Source: Limosilactobacillus balticus
GTDB taxonomy: Bacteria; Bacillota; Bacilli; Lactobacillales; Lactobacillaceae
Length of the DNA stretch: 64,000 bases
Direction: 5' to 3'
Assembly: GCF_014145615.1 (NCBI RefSeq)
Contig: NZ_JACIVH010000064.1
Location: forward strand, 1 to 64,000
In this document: piece after piece, positions 46,320 through 54,972 of the stretch
How positions within the stretch are numbered: position 1 is the stretch's first letter
How the letters are laid out: each line of letters begins with the position of its first letter
The notes under the pieces: generated by a model
Seen by the model: the letters and a program-made list of their open reading frames with translations, nothing else
Told to the model about the DNA's origin: nothing
Databases searched by the model: none
Program-made: the position numbers and the translations under genes

Positions 46320-46493
46320 CTTACATTTTTATTTTAGCGCATTTATTAAAAAAATAAAGAGAATTTGTCAATTTTATTTAAAAAATACAAATACAGGTAG
46401 CGTATACTTACGACTAGGCGATCTTCTCCTTTACCAGTACTTCTTAAGTTAATATAATAGATGTGTTACAAAAAACATGAGGGGGAATTTTCC
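46320..46493. other. Intergenic promoter region
   Basis: AT-rich; a TATAAT-like element (near 46453) upstream of the next gene is the likely promoter. No other feature seen. Confidence 0.4.
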
Positions 46494-46817
46494 ATGAAAA
46501 AGCAATCCACAACTATTGCCTCAATCGTTATTCTAATTATAATTGCCATCTTTGCCTTACTTAATACAGCAACTGTAGTAGTCAATCTTTTTGGAGCACA
46601 AGTAAAGATGCCACTAGTGCTCCTAATCTTTATCTGTTTACTTATTGGGGCTATTATTATTTACTTACTATCATTTTCTAATCATCTCAAAACTAATAAG
46701 CAATTAAAAGAATTACAATCATCGCGTGTTAGTAAGGACGAATTAAAAAAGTATCAAAAAAAGATTGATCAACTACAAAAAGAAAATGCACAGCTAAAGC
46801 AACAACTTAAAAATTAA
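46494..46817 (+). CDS. LapA-domain-like membrane protein
   Basis: 107 residues: two membrane helices (I-A-S-I-V-I-L-I-I-I-A-I-F-A and V-L-L-I-F-I-C-L-L-I-G-A-I-I-I) with the V-V-V-N-L-F-G-A link typical of LapA/DUF1049 proteins, then a coiled coil (K-K-Y-Q-K-K-I-D-Q-L-Q-K-E-N). GAGGGGGA supports ATG 46494. Confidence 0.78.
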   Translation: MKKQSTTIASIVILIIIAIFALLNTATVVVNLFGAQVKMPLVLLIFICLLIGAIIIYLLSFSNHLKTNKQLKELQSSRVSKDELKKYQKKIDQLQKENAQLKQQLKN

Positions 46818-46876
46818 ACTGTTGCAGAAAAAGCACAAGATTCTTCTGCAAATTAGTGTTTCAGAGAGGAAATTAA

Positions 46877-47695
46877 ATGGGAAAATACCGTTTTATTGCG
46901 ATCGATGTTGATGGTACCTTACTAGATGATAATGATAAATTCGACGTTAACCGTTTAAATCAAGATATTGAACTATTACAACGACAAAACTATCACTTTA
47001 TTATTGCAAGTGGGAATAGTTACGATGCATTGTCAACGATCTTTCAGCCGTGTCCACTTGTAAAAGAATTTGTAGCAGAAAATGGCGGACGACTGATAAT
47101 AAACGGCAACTCTGTGTACAACAAGACTCATTCAATTGCGACACTGCAACAGCTTTATGCTTTTATTAAGCATACATTCCCTAGCCCTGACATCCTATCT
47201 TTATCTGGCAAAACGCAAACAATCCTTGCCGAGCAGTATCGAGATGTTCCAGTCCCTTTTTATCCCCATCACACATATTTTTCTGACCTGCAAAAAATTA
47301 CTGAGCCAATTTATAACTTAAACGTTGGTTGGGCCAAGCGCAAATTATCTCAAGCTATTATCCAAGGATATGTAAATCAGTTAAATGAGCAGTTTCCAAA
47401 CTTAATTCAAGCAACTTATAGTGGAGCTTATGGCATTGATATCCTACCAGCGGGCGTAAATAAGGCCTTGGGATTAAAAAGACTAGTTGAAAACTATCTA
47501 AACGGAACTCTAGACCAAGTAGTTGCTTTCGGGGATACTTCAAATGATATTGAGATGCTATCAGAAGTTGGTTATGGATATGCAATGAAAAATGCTACTG
47601 ATGACCTGCTAAAAGTTGCTGATAAAGTTACAAGATACGATAACAATCATGCTGGGCTATTGTCAGAGATTGAACATCAATTTATTAACCGTTAG
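46877..47695 (+). CDS. HAD-superfamily Cof-type sugar phosphatase
   Basis: 272 residues. Motif I D-V-D-G-T-L-L-D, motif II S-G-N-S, Lys region and motif IV F-G-D-T-S-N-D-I-E-M-L with the C2B cap between. Cof-type phosphatases hydrolyse sugar phosphates or other small phosphoesters in the cytoplasm. Ends at a bidirectional terminator. Confidence 0.9.
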   Translation: MGKYRFIAIDVDGTLLDDNDKFDVNRLNQDIELLQRQNYHFIIASGNSYDALSTIFQPCPLVKEFVAENGGRLIINGNSVYNKTHSIATLQQLYAFIKHTFPSPDILSLSGKTQTILAEQYRDVPVPFYPHHTYFSDLQKITEPIYNLNVGWAKRKLSQAIIQGYVNQLNEQFPNLIQATYSGAYGIDILPAGVNKALGLKRLVENYLNGTLDQVVAFGDTSNDIEMLSEVGYGYAMKNATDDLLKVADKVTRYDNNHAGLLSEIEHQFINR

Positions 47696-47719
47696 AGATA
47701 TTATGTAAACTAACAATCA

Positions 47720-47760
47720 CAAAAAAAGATGTGCGAGTTTCAAATCGCACATCTTTTTTT
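47720..47760. terminator. Bidirectional terminator
   Basis: Perfect 10-bp stem AGATGTGCGA/TCGCACATCT flanked by A7 and T9 between convergent genes. Confidence 0.92.
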
Positions 47761-48241
47761 AATATACTCCACCATCGTAGAAATTGTAAGATGGTTTATT
47801 AAAATCGTAATTAGGAAGTTCTGACATTTTAATGAAATTATCTGCAATTCCCCAACTCATTAAATTAATTGGTTTACCAAAGTCCTCATCAGGAATTACT
47901 ATCATAATATATTTGCCTAGTGCGCGTGCCATTCCTAATTCAACACCCATTCCTACATCTTCTTCTTCAGGAATATATACTGCTAAAAGCATATCAGAAG
48001 TTGAAACTCCTACACGATCACCATTGTAAGTTGCTGTACTCCATTCGCGATCTTGTAAAAGCTCTGGATGTTCATCAACCCGTAATCCTTTATATTGGTG
48101 TTGTAATGGCACATAAGAATTTTCTACATCTACTGTAGGATTAGCTTTAATCGCATTCATTGCGTCCGCGTAAGCTTTATTTTGCTTATCAGTAAACCAT
48201 CCTGCACAGAAATATACTGTCTTACTTTTTTGATTTGTCAT
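47759..48241 (-). CDS. ntd: Nucleoside 2-deoxyribosyltransferase
   Basis: 160 residues, class II lactobacillar enzyme that swaps bases between deoxyribonucleosides in salvage. Seen: V-Y-F-C-A-G-W-F-T at the N-terminus, the catalytic Glu in G-M-G-V-E-L-G-M-A, and the D-M-L-L-A-V-Y-I-P strand. Length matches the family. AAGGGGAG site; monocistronic. Confidence 0.93.
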   Translation of the reverse strand: MTNQKSKTVYFCAGWFTDKQNKAYADAMNAIKANPTVDVENSYVPLQHQYKGLRVDEHPELLQDREWSTATYNGDRVGVSTSDMLLAVYIPEEEDVGMGVELGMARALGKYIMIVIPDEDFGKPINLMSWGIADNFIKMSELPNYDFNKPSYNFYDGGVY

Positions 48242-48316
48242 TAAGTGAACTCCCCTTTAATTTTTGTACAGTTAAGATTCTATCATGGAATAATAAACTT
48301 AACCAATTAGGATTTT

Positions 48317-48472
48317 TTAATCTTTATTGAGAGCGGTAATAATTAACTGCTTGGCTGCCTTTGAAACTGAGATATCTTTTTTATCTGCATATTCTTTTAA
48401 TTGTTGGTATATAGCTACGTCATCAGGCCCACGCCATATAATTCCTGTTACTTGCCCGTGTTCTTTGTTCAT
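48317..48472 (-). CDS. Small RHH-like protein
   Basis: 51 residues (G-I-I-W-R-G-P-D-D-V-A-I-Y-Q-Q-L-K-E-Y-A-D-K-K-D, then V-S-K-A-A-K-Q-L-I). The strand-helix-helix order fits a ribbon-helix-helix DNA-binding fold. A GGAAT-type site and a start only 2 bp from the hydrolase stop suggest co-transcription. Confidence 0.6.
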   Translation of the reverse strand: MNKEHGQVTGIIWRGPDDVAIYQQLKEYADKKDISVSKAAKQLIITALNKD

Positions 48473-48473
48473 T

Positions 48474-49340
48474 CTAATTCCTTTCCCATAAAATGTTAGC
48501 GATATTGTTCAAAATTTTTGTGCGGTGATGTAATTGAAAGTGAGTAGTTTTCGGATACACTTTTTGATGATACTTAATCGATGGATGGATTTTAACTAAT
48601 GATTTTAACATTTCCGATTGGATATGAGGAACAGACCCATCAGTTGTTTTACTGCCTTCTTCACTACCCATTAAATTATAAATCTCAACAGGATAATTTA
48701 ATTGCCAATTTTTCATCTCCAAAAACAATTGGTGAAAATTCTTGTCGGTAGACTTATTAACTAAATGATAGCGATATTTTAACTGATCGCTAAGGCTTTC
48801 TTCAACTGGTACCCCTAAAAAGACTACTTTATTTAACCGAATATGATCTTGAAGATATTTTGAACCCATATAAGCATGAATAAATTCTGTTCCCCCATAT
48901 GAGTGGGCAACGACATTAATTTTCTGCATATGATAGTGTTTCTGCAAATAATTCAAAACAGTCGTCAGTTGCTTAATCTGTGGATGGTAGGTACCATTAT
49001 AGTTCCAAGTAAATAAAACTTGAATTAAAGCATTCTTTTGCCCATGAAAATTTCCCTCTGTCCAGATACGTCCGTTAGGGGCAACCCAAATCGTTAGAAC
49101 TTTTTGTGCAATATTTTTCTGTTGATAGTACTTAATCATTTTATTATAAGTAATCGTACTTCCACCCCAACCGGGAATAAGTAACGTAGGAACAGAAGAA
49201 TACTCCACTTTATCTTGGTAATTTTGCGGTGATAAAGATTGTCCAGGCGTACCTCGTAATAAGAAACCTTGAATACCAAATGCAAGAAGAACTAGACTAC
49301 CAATACTAATCCCGGCAATTTTTAACGACTTTTTCATCAA
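48474..49340 (-). CDS. DUF915-type alpha/beta hydrolase, membrane-anchored
   Basis: 288 residues. N-terminal signal anchor (I-A-G-I-S-I-G-S-L-V-L-L-A-F-G-I), oxyanion region L-I-P-G-W-G-G-S-T, nucleophile A-H-S-Y-G-G and His near T-T-H-F-Q-L-H. It matches the DUF915 extracytoplasmic hydrolases of lactobacilli. Substrate unknown; probably outside the membrane. Confidence 0.82.
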   Translation of the reverse strand: MMKKSLKIAGISIGSLVLLAFGIQGFLLRGTPGQSLSPQNYQDKVEYSSVPTLLIPGWGGSTITYNKMIKYYQQKNIAQKVLTIWVAPNGRIWTEGNFHGQKNALIQVLFTWNYNGTYHPQIKQLTTVLNYLQKHYHMQKINVVAHSYGGTEFIHAYMGSKYLQDHIRLNKVVFLGVPVEESLSDQLKYRYHLVNKSTDKNFHQLFLEMKNWQLNYPVEIYNLMGSEEGSKTTDGSVPHIQSEMLKSLVKIHPSIKYHQKVYPKTTHFQLHHRTKILNNIANILWERN

Positions 49341-49412
49341 ATCATCTTCTTATCATTTCATTTTGTAGCTCCCTCTTATTATACGCTTGAAAATTATAAA
49401 GGGGATGGCCTT

Positions 49413-50051
49413 TTAAACTTTTGGATATGGAATTAAAGTTAATTTACCATTAATATATTCACCAAGATAGATGTCATCAACACTGCCATATCCTGCTTTA
49501 TGGATTTGTTCAAATACCCACTGTTCATCATGATGAATCAATTCCATTACGTCAATATTGATCTGTCCATCATTAATTAATGGGAAGCGAACATTTGCTT
49601 CATCATTTTCGATGATTACAAGTTGGCCATTTTGTTCTAAAATTCCACTTTTGACTTTGGCAACTTCATAAATTCCATGACCACGAAGACGAAACATAAG
49701 GTCATTAGCACTAATTCCCGCGCGCATACAATTCTCTACCAATACTTTGCCGTTTTGAATTAATATTTGTGGTCGTCCATCAATGATTCTTCTTACCCAA
49801 ATGTTATGATCCTTCGCAAACTTTACAATAAATACAATTAATGTCCAAATCAAGAGTACCATTATAAACTCAAGGACAGAAATGTCACTATTATAGATAA
49901 TTCCGCCAATAATCCCACCTAAAACATAATTTTGGACTTGATCAATGGCGGAAGTTGGCGCAAGATTCCCTTTCCCCAATAAATTAATCTGCAGAATCAA
50001 ACATAGCATACCAAGGACAAACTTTATAATGATTAACGAATAAGTATCCAT
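49413..50051 (-). CDS. DUF421 (YetF-like) membrane protein
   Basis: 212 residues: three N-terminal membrane segments (I-I-I-K-F-V-L-G-M-L-C-L, V-L-G-G-I-I-G-G-I-I, F-I-M-V-L-L-I-W-T-L-I) and the cytoplasmic DUF421 domain with R-R-I-I-D-G-R-P and G-I-S-A-N-D-L-M-F-R-L-R. Paired with the DUF3290 gene 10 bp upstream, the common order in Firmicutes. Confidence 0.9.
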   Translation of the reverse strand: MDTYSLIIIKFVLGMLCLILQINLLGKGNLAPTSAIDQVQNYVLGGIIGGIIYNSDISVLEFIMVLLIWTLIVFIVKFAKDHNIWVRRIIDGRPQILIQNGKVLVENCMRAGISANDLMFRLRGHGIYEVAKVKSGILEQNGQLVIIENDEANVRFPLINDGQINIDVMELIHHDEQWVFEQIHKAGYGSVDDIYLGEYINGKLTLIPYPKV

Positions 50052-50060
50052 TCTTCTCTC

Positions 50061-50504
50061 CTACTTCATTAAATTAACCTGATGATTAACAACATGTGCT
50101 CGTGTAAGGGTATAATTATCTCCCGTTTGACTTAAATTGACACGGTAATCTCGATTCTCAATTCGGACAAGAATTCCATCCGTTAAAGTTGTGGAGTTAA
50201 CAACTACTTTTTGTGGAGAAACATTATGATCACGAGCAACCGCCTTAATAAAGGGAATCATCTGCGTTGTTTGGGATTGCTGTGTCGTACTTTTTTCCAT
50301 ATCAGTAACTTGAAAACCAATAAAAAGTAACAATAGCAAAAAGAAAATTATTCCTAAATCACGATAACGGGTAATAAGGCGATGCCGTAAATATAAAAGT
50401 GCCATTACTGCAATCAGAAGTACAAAGATGATAATAGCAATGTAATTGAATAGTTGATTCATGTGTTGGTGATTTGATAAATAACTAATTGTATAAAATG
50501 TCAA
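50061..50504 (-). CDS. DUF3290 membrane protein
   Basis: 147 residues; two membrane segments (I-A-I-I-I-F-V-L-L-I-A-V-M-A-L and L-G-I-I-F-F-L-L-L-L-L-F-I) then a soluble domain (R-I-E-N-R-D-Y-R-V-N). TTG start after AAGGAGAG. First gene of the DUF3290-DUF421 pair. Confidence 0.85.
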   Translation of the reverse strand: MTFYTISYLSNHQHMNQLFNYIAIIIFVLLIAVMALLYLRHRLITRYRDLGIIFFLLLLLFIGFQVTDMEKSTTQQSQTTQMIPFIKAVARDHNVSPQKVVVNSTTLTDGILVRIENRDYRVNLSQTGDNYTLTRAHVVNHQVNLMK

Positions 50505-50621
50505 TTTATTTCTCTCCTTAATTTAAATGTAATAAAAACTTAAGCAGCTCTCCACCCTTTTTTCGTACGTTCATGATAAAATAATAGTAACTATAGTATG
50601 AAAGAAAGGAGGAAATTCTTA

Positions 50622-50891
50622 ATGATCTTCAAATTAGTCTTAAAACTTGGATGGATCTTGTTAGGGAGCATTTCATTCATCGGTGGCATAATTGGAATGC
50701 TTCTTCCTGTAATTCCGCAAGTCCCATTTTTCCTCCTCACAATATGGTGTATCACTAAAATCTCACCACGTTTTCATAATTGGCTCCTGAGTAATCCACT
50801 CTACATAAAATATGCAAAACCCTTGGTAAAACGGCTTGAAAACCTGAAACATCATCCAAAACAAAAGACACAAAAAATTAATAGTAAATAA
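50622..50891 (+). CDS. DUF454 (YbaN-like) membrane protein
   Basis: 89 residues with the family motif G-I-I-G-M-L-L-P-V-I-P-Q-V-P-F-F-L-L and W-C-I-T-K-I-S-P-R. AAAGGAGGA lies 8 nt before ATG 50622, which is preferred to the longer frame. Basic C-terminus. Confidence 0.88.
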   Translation: MIFKLVLKLGWILLGSISFIGGIIGMLLPVIPQVPFFLLTIWCITKISPRFHNWLLSNPLYIKYAKPLVKRLENLKHHPKQKTQKINSK

Positions 50892-50930
50892 AAAGGTCTT
50901 GAATGCTATTTGCGTCCCAGACCTTTTTAT
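50890..50930. terminator. Bidirectional terminator
   Basis: 10-bp stem AAAAAGGTCT/AGACCTTTTT between convergent genes. Confidence 0.9.
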
Positions 50931-50931
50931 A

Positions 50932-53256
50932 TTAGCCAAATAATCGTGCCCAGAATCCCTTCTTTTGTTCTTTCACAGGCGATTCCGTAACTTTTTCAGC
51001 TGTATTTGTAGTTACCAGTTCCTCATTATCCGCTTCATTCTCCTCAATGTTCTCAGCATATGGGTTGCGTTCACCAATCCATTTAAAGAATTCATCAGCT
51101 TTTATCTCCACAAACTTACCCCGTTTACCATTGATACCATCTACACAAAGTTCAATTGGTAATGCATTTCGGTACTTTTCAATACTATCGGCAGTAAATC
51201 CATTGAAAGTATTAAGCTTTGAGATATCAAATAACAAGCTATGATCTTGTTGGCGATATTTAAAGTCTTCTTCTTGTGTTAGGTAAAGCTTAGCCCAGCG
51301 GTTACGAGAACTTTCCTTAAAGTCATCACAAATTTCATCTGCAAAGTAAGGAGGTACTTCCATATCCGCCATTTGATAGTAATCGCGGAAAATCTTACGG
51401 GTATTTGCTAAGAAGTCAAGTTTACCAGTTTTTTCGTCGAATGCTCGCCATGGTGTTTCATCGTCTTCTAGTAAGCTTGCCATCCGCATTACAAAATCCT
51501 TAAACAACGTATTATTTAAGGTTTGGCGTACGTTATAGATATATTTATTTGCTTCTCCTTTTTGCTGATCATCGATAACCTTATCAATTTGAAGATAATA
51601 AGTTCGTCGTGCAGTTTCACGAAGCATCGTAAAACCAGAATCATAATTTGTTGTTCCGATTAACGGGGCAATTGCATGGGGATTGTTAACCAATTCATTC
51701 ATCGTATCAACAACCAAGTGGCGGCTATATTGGTCTTGTTGGAAGAAGTATGGTTCAATCTCATCCATTAAAACTGGATATGAACTTCCAAGCTTCATGT
51801 AATGCTCAATTGCATCGACAGTCTTGGCCTTTTTCTGCGGTGTATCTGTAGGATAGATAGTCCCGAAATCAATTAATGACCGATCAGTATTCCATGTCAG
51901 TTGATTAATAATCCGTAATAATGTTGACTTTCCAGAACCAGCAGTCGCTCCTAAAATCAAGAAGTTAGGAATGTCATTACCATCTTCAGGATTCAAACTA
52001 GCTTTCGCACGAATTTCCCATAAAAATGGTGCCGTAAAACTATATAAAATAGCTTCATAGAATCGTTTACCATAATCATCGTTGTAGTCAACAACGTATT
52101 GCTGATAACCTTTTAATACTGCATCAATACTCTTTAACCCATCACGAATTTGACTAATAGTTGCGACTTTTCCGAACTGGATTGGGTGCGTGCCAGTATC
52201 ATTGGGGACATACAGGCCACTATTATTATTAACCAGATTTCTTTCCATTGGACGATCATATAAGAACGTTGTGTATTTCTTTTCTGCTGATCGTTGTTGT
52301 GGTGTCATACCACTAATCAATGCATCTTGAACTTGCTTAAAAATTTTTTCTCGCGATTTCAATTTTGGTTTAGCTGCTCGTGGCGATACAGCTGTTTTTT
52401 GCAAAGTATAAATTGTATCGTGTTGCTGAATTTGTCGTTCTGCTTCTTCTTTATCTTGAGAACGGTTAGTCGTGATATCTCGCATTGATCTAGTAATCAT
52501 TGCGGGAATTTTATTTTCATCAATTTGTTTTTGAACATCATGACTAATTAAGTCAGTCATATCTGCAGCTGCAATTTGATCAGTGACTTCATTATCAAGA
52601 ATTACAACCGCATTCTTAGTTCCCTTACTATCTTTTAGGCTTTCATCAATTTGATTTTGGGCTGCATTTAAAAGATTTTCGGTAAAAAATGGTCGCAAAA
52701 CTGGCTTGATGTCATTCTTATAGTGATTATCAAGATTTTGAAATAGCCGAATGTCATCATCAAAGACTAATATTTCTTCATATTGGTTGCGCTCTTTATC
52801 AAATGAAGCACTGTCTAAGTTAAGACTTCCCAAAATCACACGAGTATCATGGGTCTCGGAATTACTTAGGAGATAAAAACGTGAATGGATAGCCTGAGTT
52901 GGTGCAATTGCAACTTGAAAAAGATTGTTCAACACGTTTGCTTGATTGTCGCTAGTTAATGCTTCAAAGACTTTAGCAGGCTTTTTATTAGCAGCAGATA
53001 GCAATGCGTTGGTTAAAGCTACCTTAGTGATTACTTCATCGCCAGTTTTAGCTTCATAATTTTCAGGGCTGCTCAGCGCAACTTCGACTTTAATGAATCG
53101 ACTTAAATACTGATTAATGAAGTCGGCAGTTACATTACCAGTAACTGCTGTTAATCGATTGAACTTATTAGCATCAAAAAGCTGGCTAATCTTTAACGGT
53201 GGAGTATCCTGACCATTAAAAACAATATGAATCTTTTTTAGATCTGAATCTGTCAT
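50932..53256 (-). CDS. PLD-like domain fused to an AAA/P-loop ATPase
   Basis: 774 residues. The N-terminal ~200 resemble phospholipase-D-like nucleases: I-H-S-R-F-Y-L-L (123-130, with Arg where HxK has Lys) and G-S-L-N-L-D-S-A-S (143-151). A variable linker precedes a P-loop ATPase: Walker A G-A-T-A-G-S-G-K-S-T (435-444) and Walker B V-L-M-D-E-I-E (496-502). Only one PLD motif is present, so a dimer would be needed for activity. The combination suggests nucleic-acid processing, possibly defence. It lies beside IS wreckage, not in an operon. Confidence 0.75.
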   Translation of the reverse strand: MTDSDLKKIHIVFNGQDTPPLKISQLFDANKFNRLTAVTGNVTADFINQYLSRFIKVEVALSSPENYEAKTGDEVITKVALTNALLSAANKKPAKVFEALTSDNQANVLNNLFQVAIAPTQAIHSRFYLLSNSETHDTRVILGSLNLDSASFDKERNQYEEILVFDDDIRLFQNLDNHYKNDIKPVLRPFFTENLLNAAQNQIDESLKDSKGTKNAVVILDNEVTDQIAAADMTDLISHDVQKQIDENKIPAMITRSMRDITTNRSQDKEEAERQIQQHDTIYTLQKTAVSPRAAKPKLKSREKIFKQVQDALISGMTPQQRSAEKKYTTFLYDRPMERNLVNNNSGLYVPNDTGTHPIQFGKVATISQIRDGLKSIDAVLKGYQQYVVDYNDDYGKRFYEAILYSFTAPFLWEIRAKASLNPEDGNDIPNFLILGATAGSGKSTLLRIINQLTWNTDRSLIDFGTIYPTDTPQKKAKTVDAIEHYMKLGSSYPVLMDEIEPYFFQQDQYSRHLVVDTMNELVNNPHAIAPLIGTTNYDSGFTMLRETARRTYYLQIDKVIDDQQKGEANKYIYNVRQTLNNTLFKDFVMRMASLLEDDETPWRAFDEKTGKLDFLANTRKIFRDYYQMADMEVPPYFADEICDDFKESSRNRWAKLYLTQEEDFKYRQQDHSLLFDISKLNTFNGFTADSIEKYRNALPIELCVDGINGKRGKFVEIKADEFFKWIGERNPYAENIEENEADNEELVTTNTAEKVTESPVKEQKKGFWARLFG

Positions 53257-53301
53257 TGGCGTAGTCCTTTTCTAAACAATATTAACTCTTTTTATTTTCG
53301 T

Positions 53302-53470
53302 TTATTTAAACCAATTTTGCAAGTGACCAGCGAATATTTTGTTTCTAAGGAAATTTCGAATAGAATTATTTTGAAACATCTGCATAACTTCACATGATTT
53401 TATGATGAATTGATTGTATAACACGAAGGTAGCAATTGTCTCTTCTATGGTACAAAAACTGGTCACCAAG
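53302..53470 (-). pseudogene. ISL3-type remnant, copy 2
   Basis: On the minus strand ATG 53379 starts M-F-Q-N-N-S-I-R-N-F-L, matching codon by codon the remnant at 565-746. The upstream ~80 bp also match. Only about 25 codons remain before unrelated sequence. Confidence 0.6.
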
Positions 53471-53498
53471 GCAAAAAAATGGATAGGAAAAAGTGATA

Positions 53499-54924
53499 TG
53501 TTCCCCCCTCTAGGTGGACATGGAAATATATAAAATCCATGTTTATCCTGAAGGGGAGTTTTTATGCACACTAGTGGTAGTACTAAGAGTTGTTTCAGAT
53601 AATTATTCAATTAACAAAGTTGCTTGTGAGCTAGGTCTAGGATGGTCCATTGTTAACACTTGGATACGCAAGATGGTATTGAAGGGCCAAGGCAATCACA
53701 TAGCTAGCGTAAATACTCGTTAAGCCTAAAATATGCAGCTATTTTTGACTACTTAAGTGATGATTTCTCTTTAGAAGAATGTTGCCGTAAATATAATATT
53801 TCTAGTCATAGCGTTCTCACAAAGTGGGTTCACAAGTATACTAGTGGTAAAACCTTGAGGCAGTACCGAGAAAGTTCTACCACGATGAATAAAACTAAAG
53901 CACTCAAAATAACATATGATGAACGTTTAATGATTGTCCATGATGCTCTCGTTTATAATAGAGATTTTAAGTACCATGTTTCTTATCAACAGGTCTACAC
54001 GTGGGTACGTAAGTATGAATCACAAGGCGCGCAAAGCCTTGAAAATAACTGAGGGAAAAAGTTATCTCAACGTTCAAGTGAGTCATTGAGTGAAACACAG
54101 CGCCTACAACTCCAAATCCAGAAGCTTGAGAAGGAGACACAAAACTTTTTACTAAAAATTGCACGCCCTAGGAAAATCGAACAAATCGACTACGAACAAC
54201 GATACCAAGCAATAAGTGCTACTATCCAGTATTTTCCTATTTGCCGGTTTTGTAAGGTTTCAAGATCTAAAATTACCAGTGGAAGAAGCATCCTGAGAGT
54301 CTCAAGCAAACGAATAATGAAGCAACTCATCCAAAAACTTTACTATCACTTTGAAGGTAAACAGGGTTACCGTTTTACTATGGTGCTCAATCACGATTAC
54401 CGTCGGCATTGTAATCATAAACGGGTTTTAGGTTTAATGCGTGAACTGGGTTTGCGGTTAGTTCTCAGACGAGCAAGACATAGTTGCACTATCTCTAAGG
54501 GCCATAACTTTGAACATAACCTATTAAATCGTAATTTCACAGTCTAGTGGACGAATGAAAAATGGGTAACTGAATGGTTAAATGCAACGATTCCTAACTT
54601 TCATCCGTTATTGACTAGTGATTGTGGGTTTTAATATCCTTTTAAGGAGTATGCGCGTTTACTACTGAACATCAAGTTACTCATAGTATGGTCGATTCAT
54701 TGATAACGTTCAAATGGGAAACTTCTGGGGATATTACAAAGACGAAAGTTATAATGGCAAAATATTCACCACATTCGAAGAGATAGCGCAGTCAATTCAC
54801 CGTTACATGAATTTTTACAACAACAGACGATATCAAGAAAAATAAAACAACTTAACCCCAGTAGAATACCAGAATCAAGCTGCTTAACAACTTTATATAT
54901 TTACATGTGCCCTTGACAGGGTAC
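53499..54924 (+). mobile_element. Degenerate IS3-family (IS150-like) element
   Basis: About 1.43 kb, the usual IS3-family length, with imperfect terminal repeats (left TGTTCCCCCC...GGACATGGAAATA; right, inverted, CGTACCCTGTC...CACATGTAAATA). OrfA traces are S-I-N-K-V-A-C-E-L-G-L and Y-Q-Q-V-Y-T-W-V-R-K-Y. OrfB traces are N-L-L-N-R-N-F-T and the end F-T-T-F-E-E-I-A-Q-S-I-H-R-Y-M-N-F-Y-N-N-R-R-Y-Q-E-K. Many frameshifts and stops; inactive. Confidence 0.85.
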
Positions 54925-54972
54925 GATTCATATTTTTATCCTCTTTATTTTTTACTATTCTCAGTTTTAATA

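Noticed and set aside
53302-53610. 102-residue leftward ORF spanning two IS remnants
   Set aside because: A chimeric frame across the ISL3/IS3 junction; only the part from ATG 53379 is meaningful.
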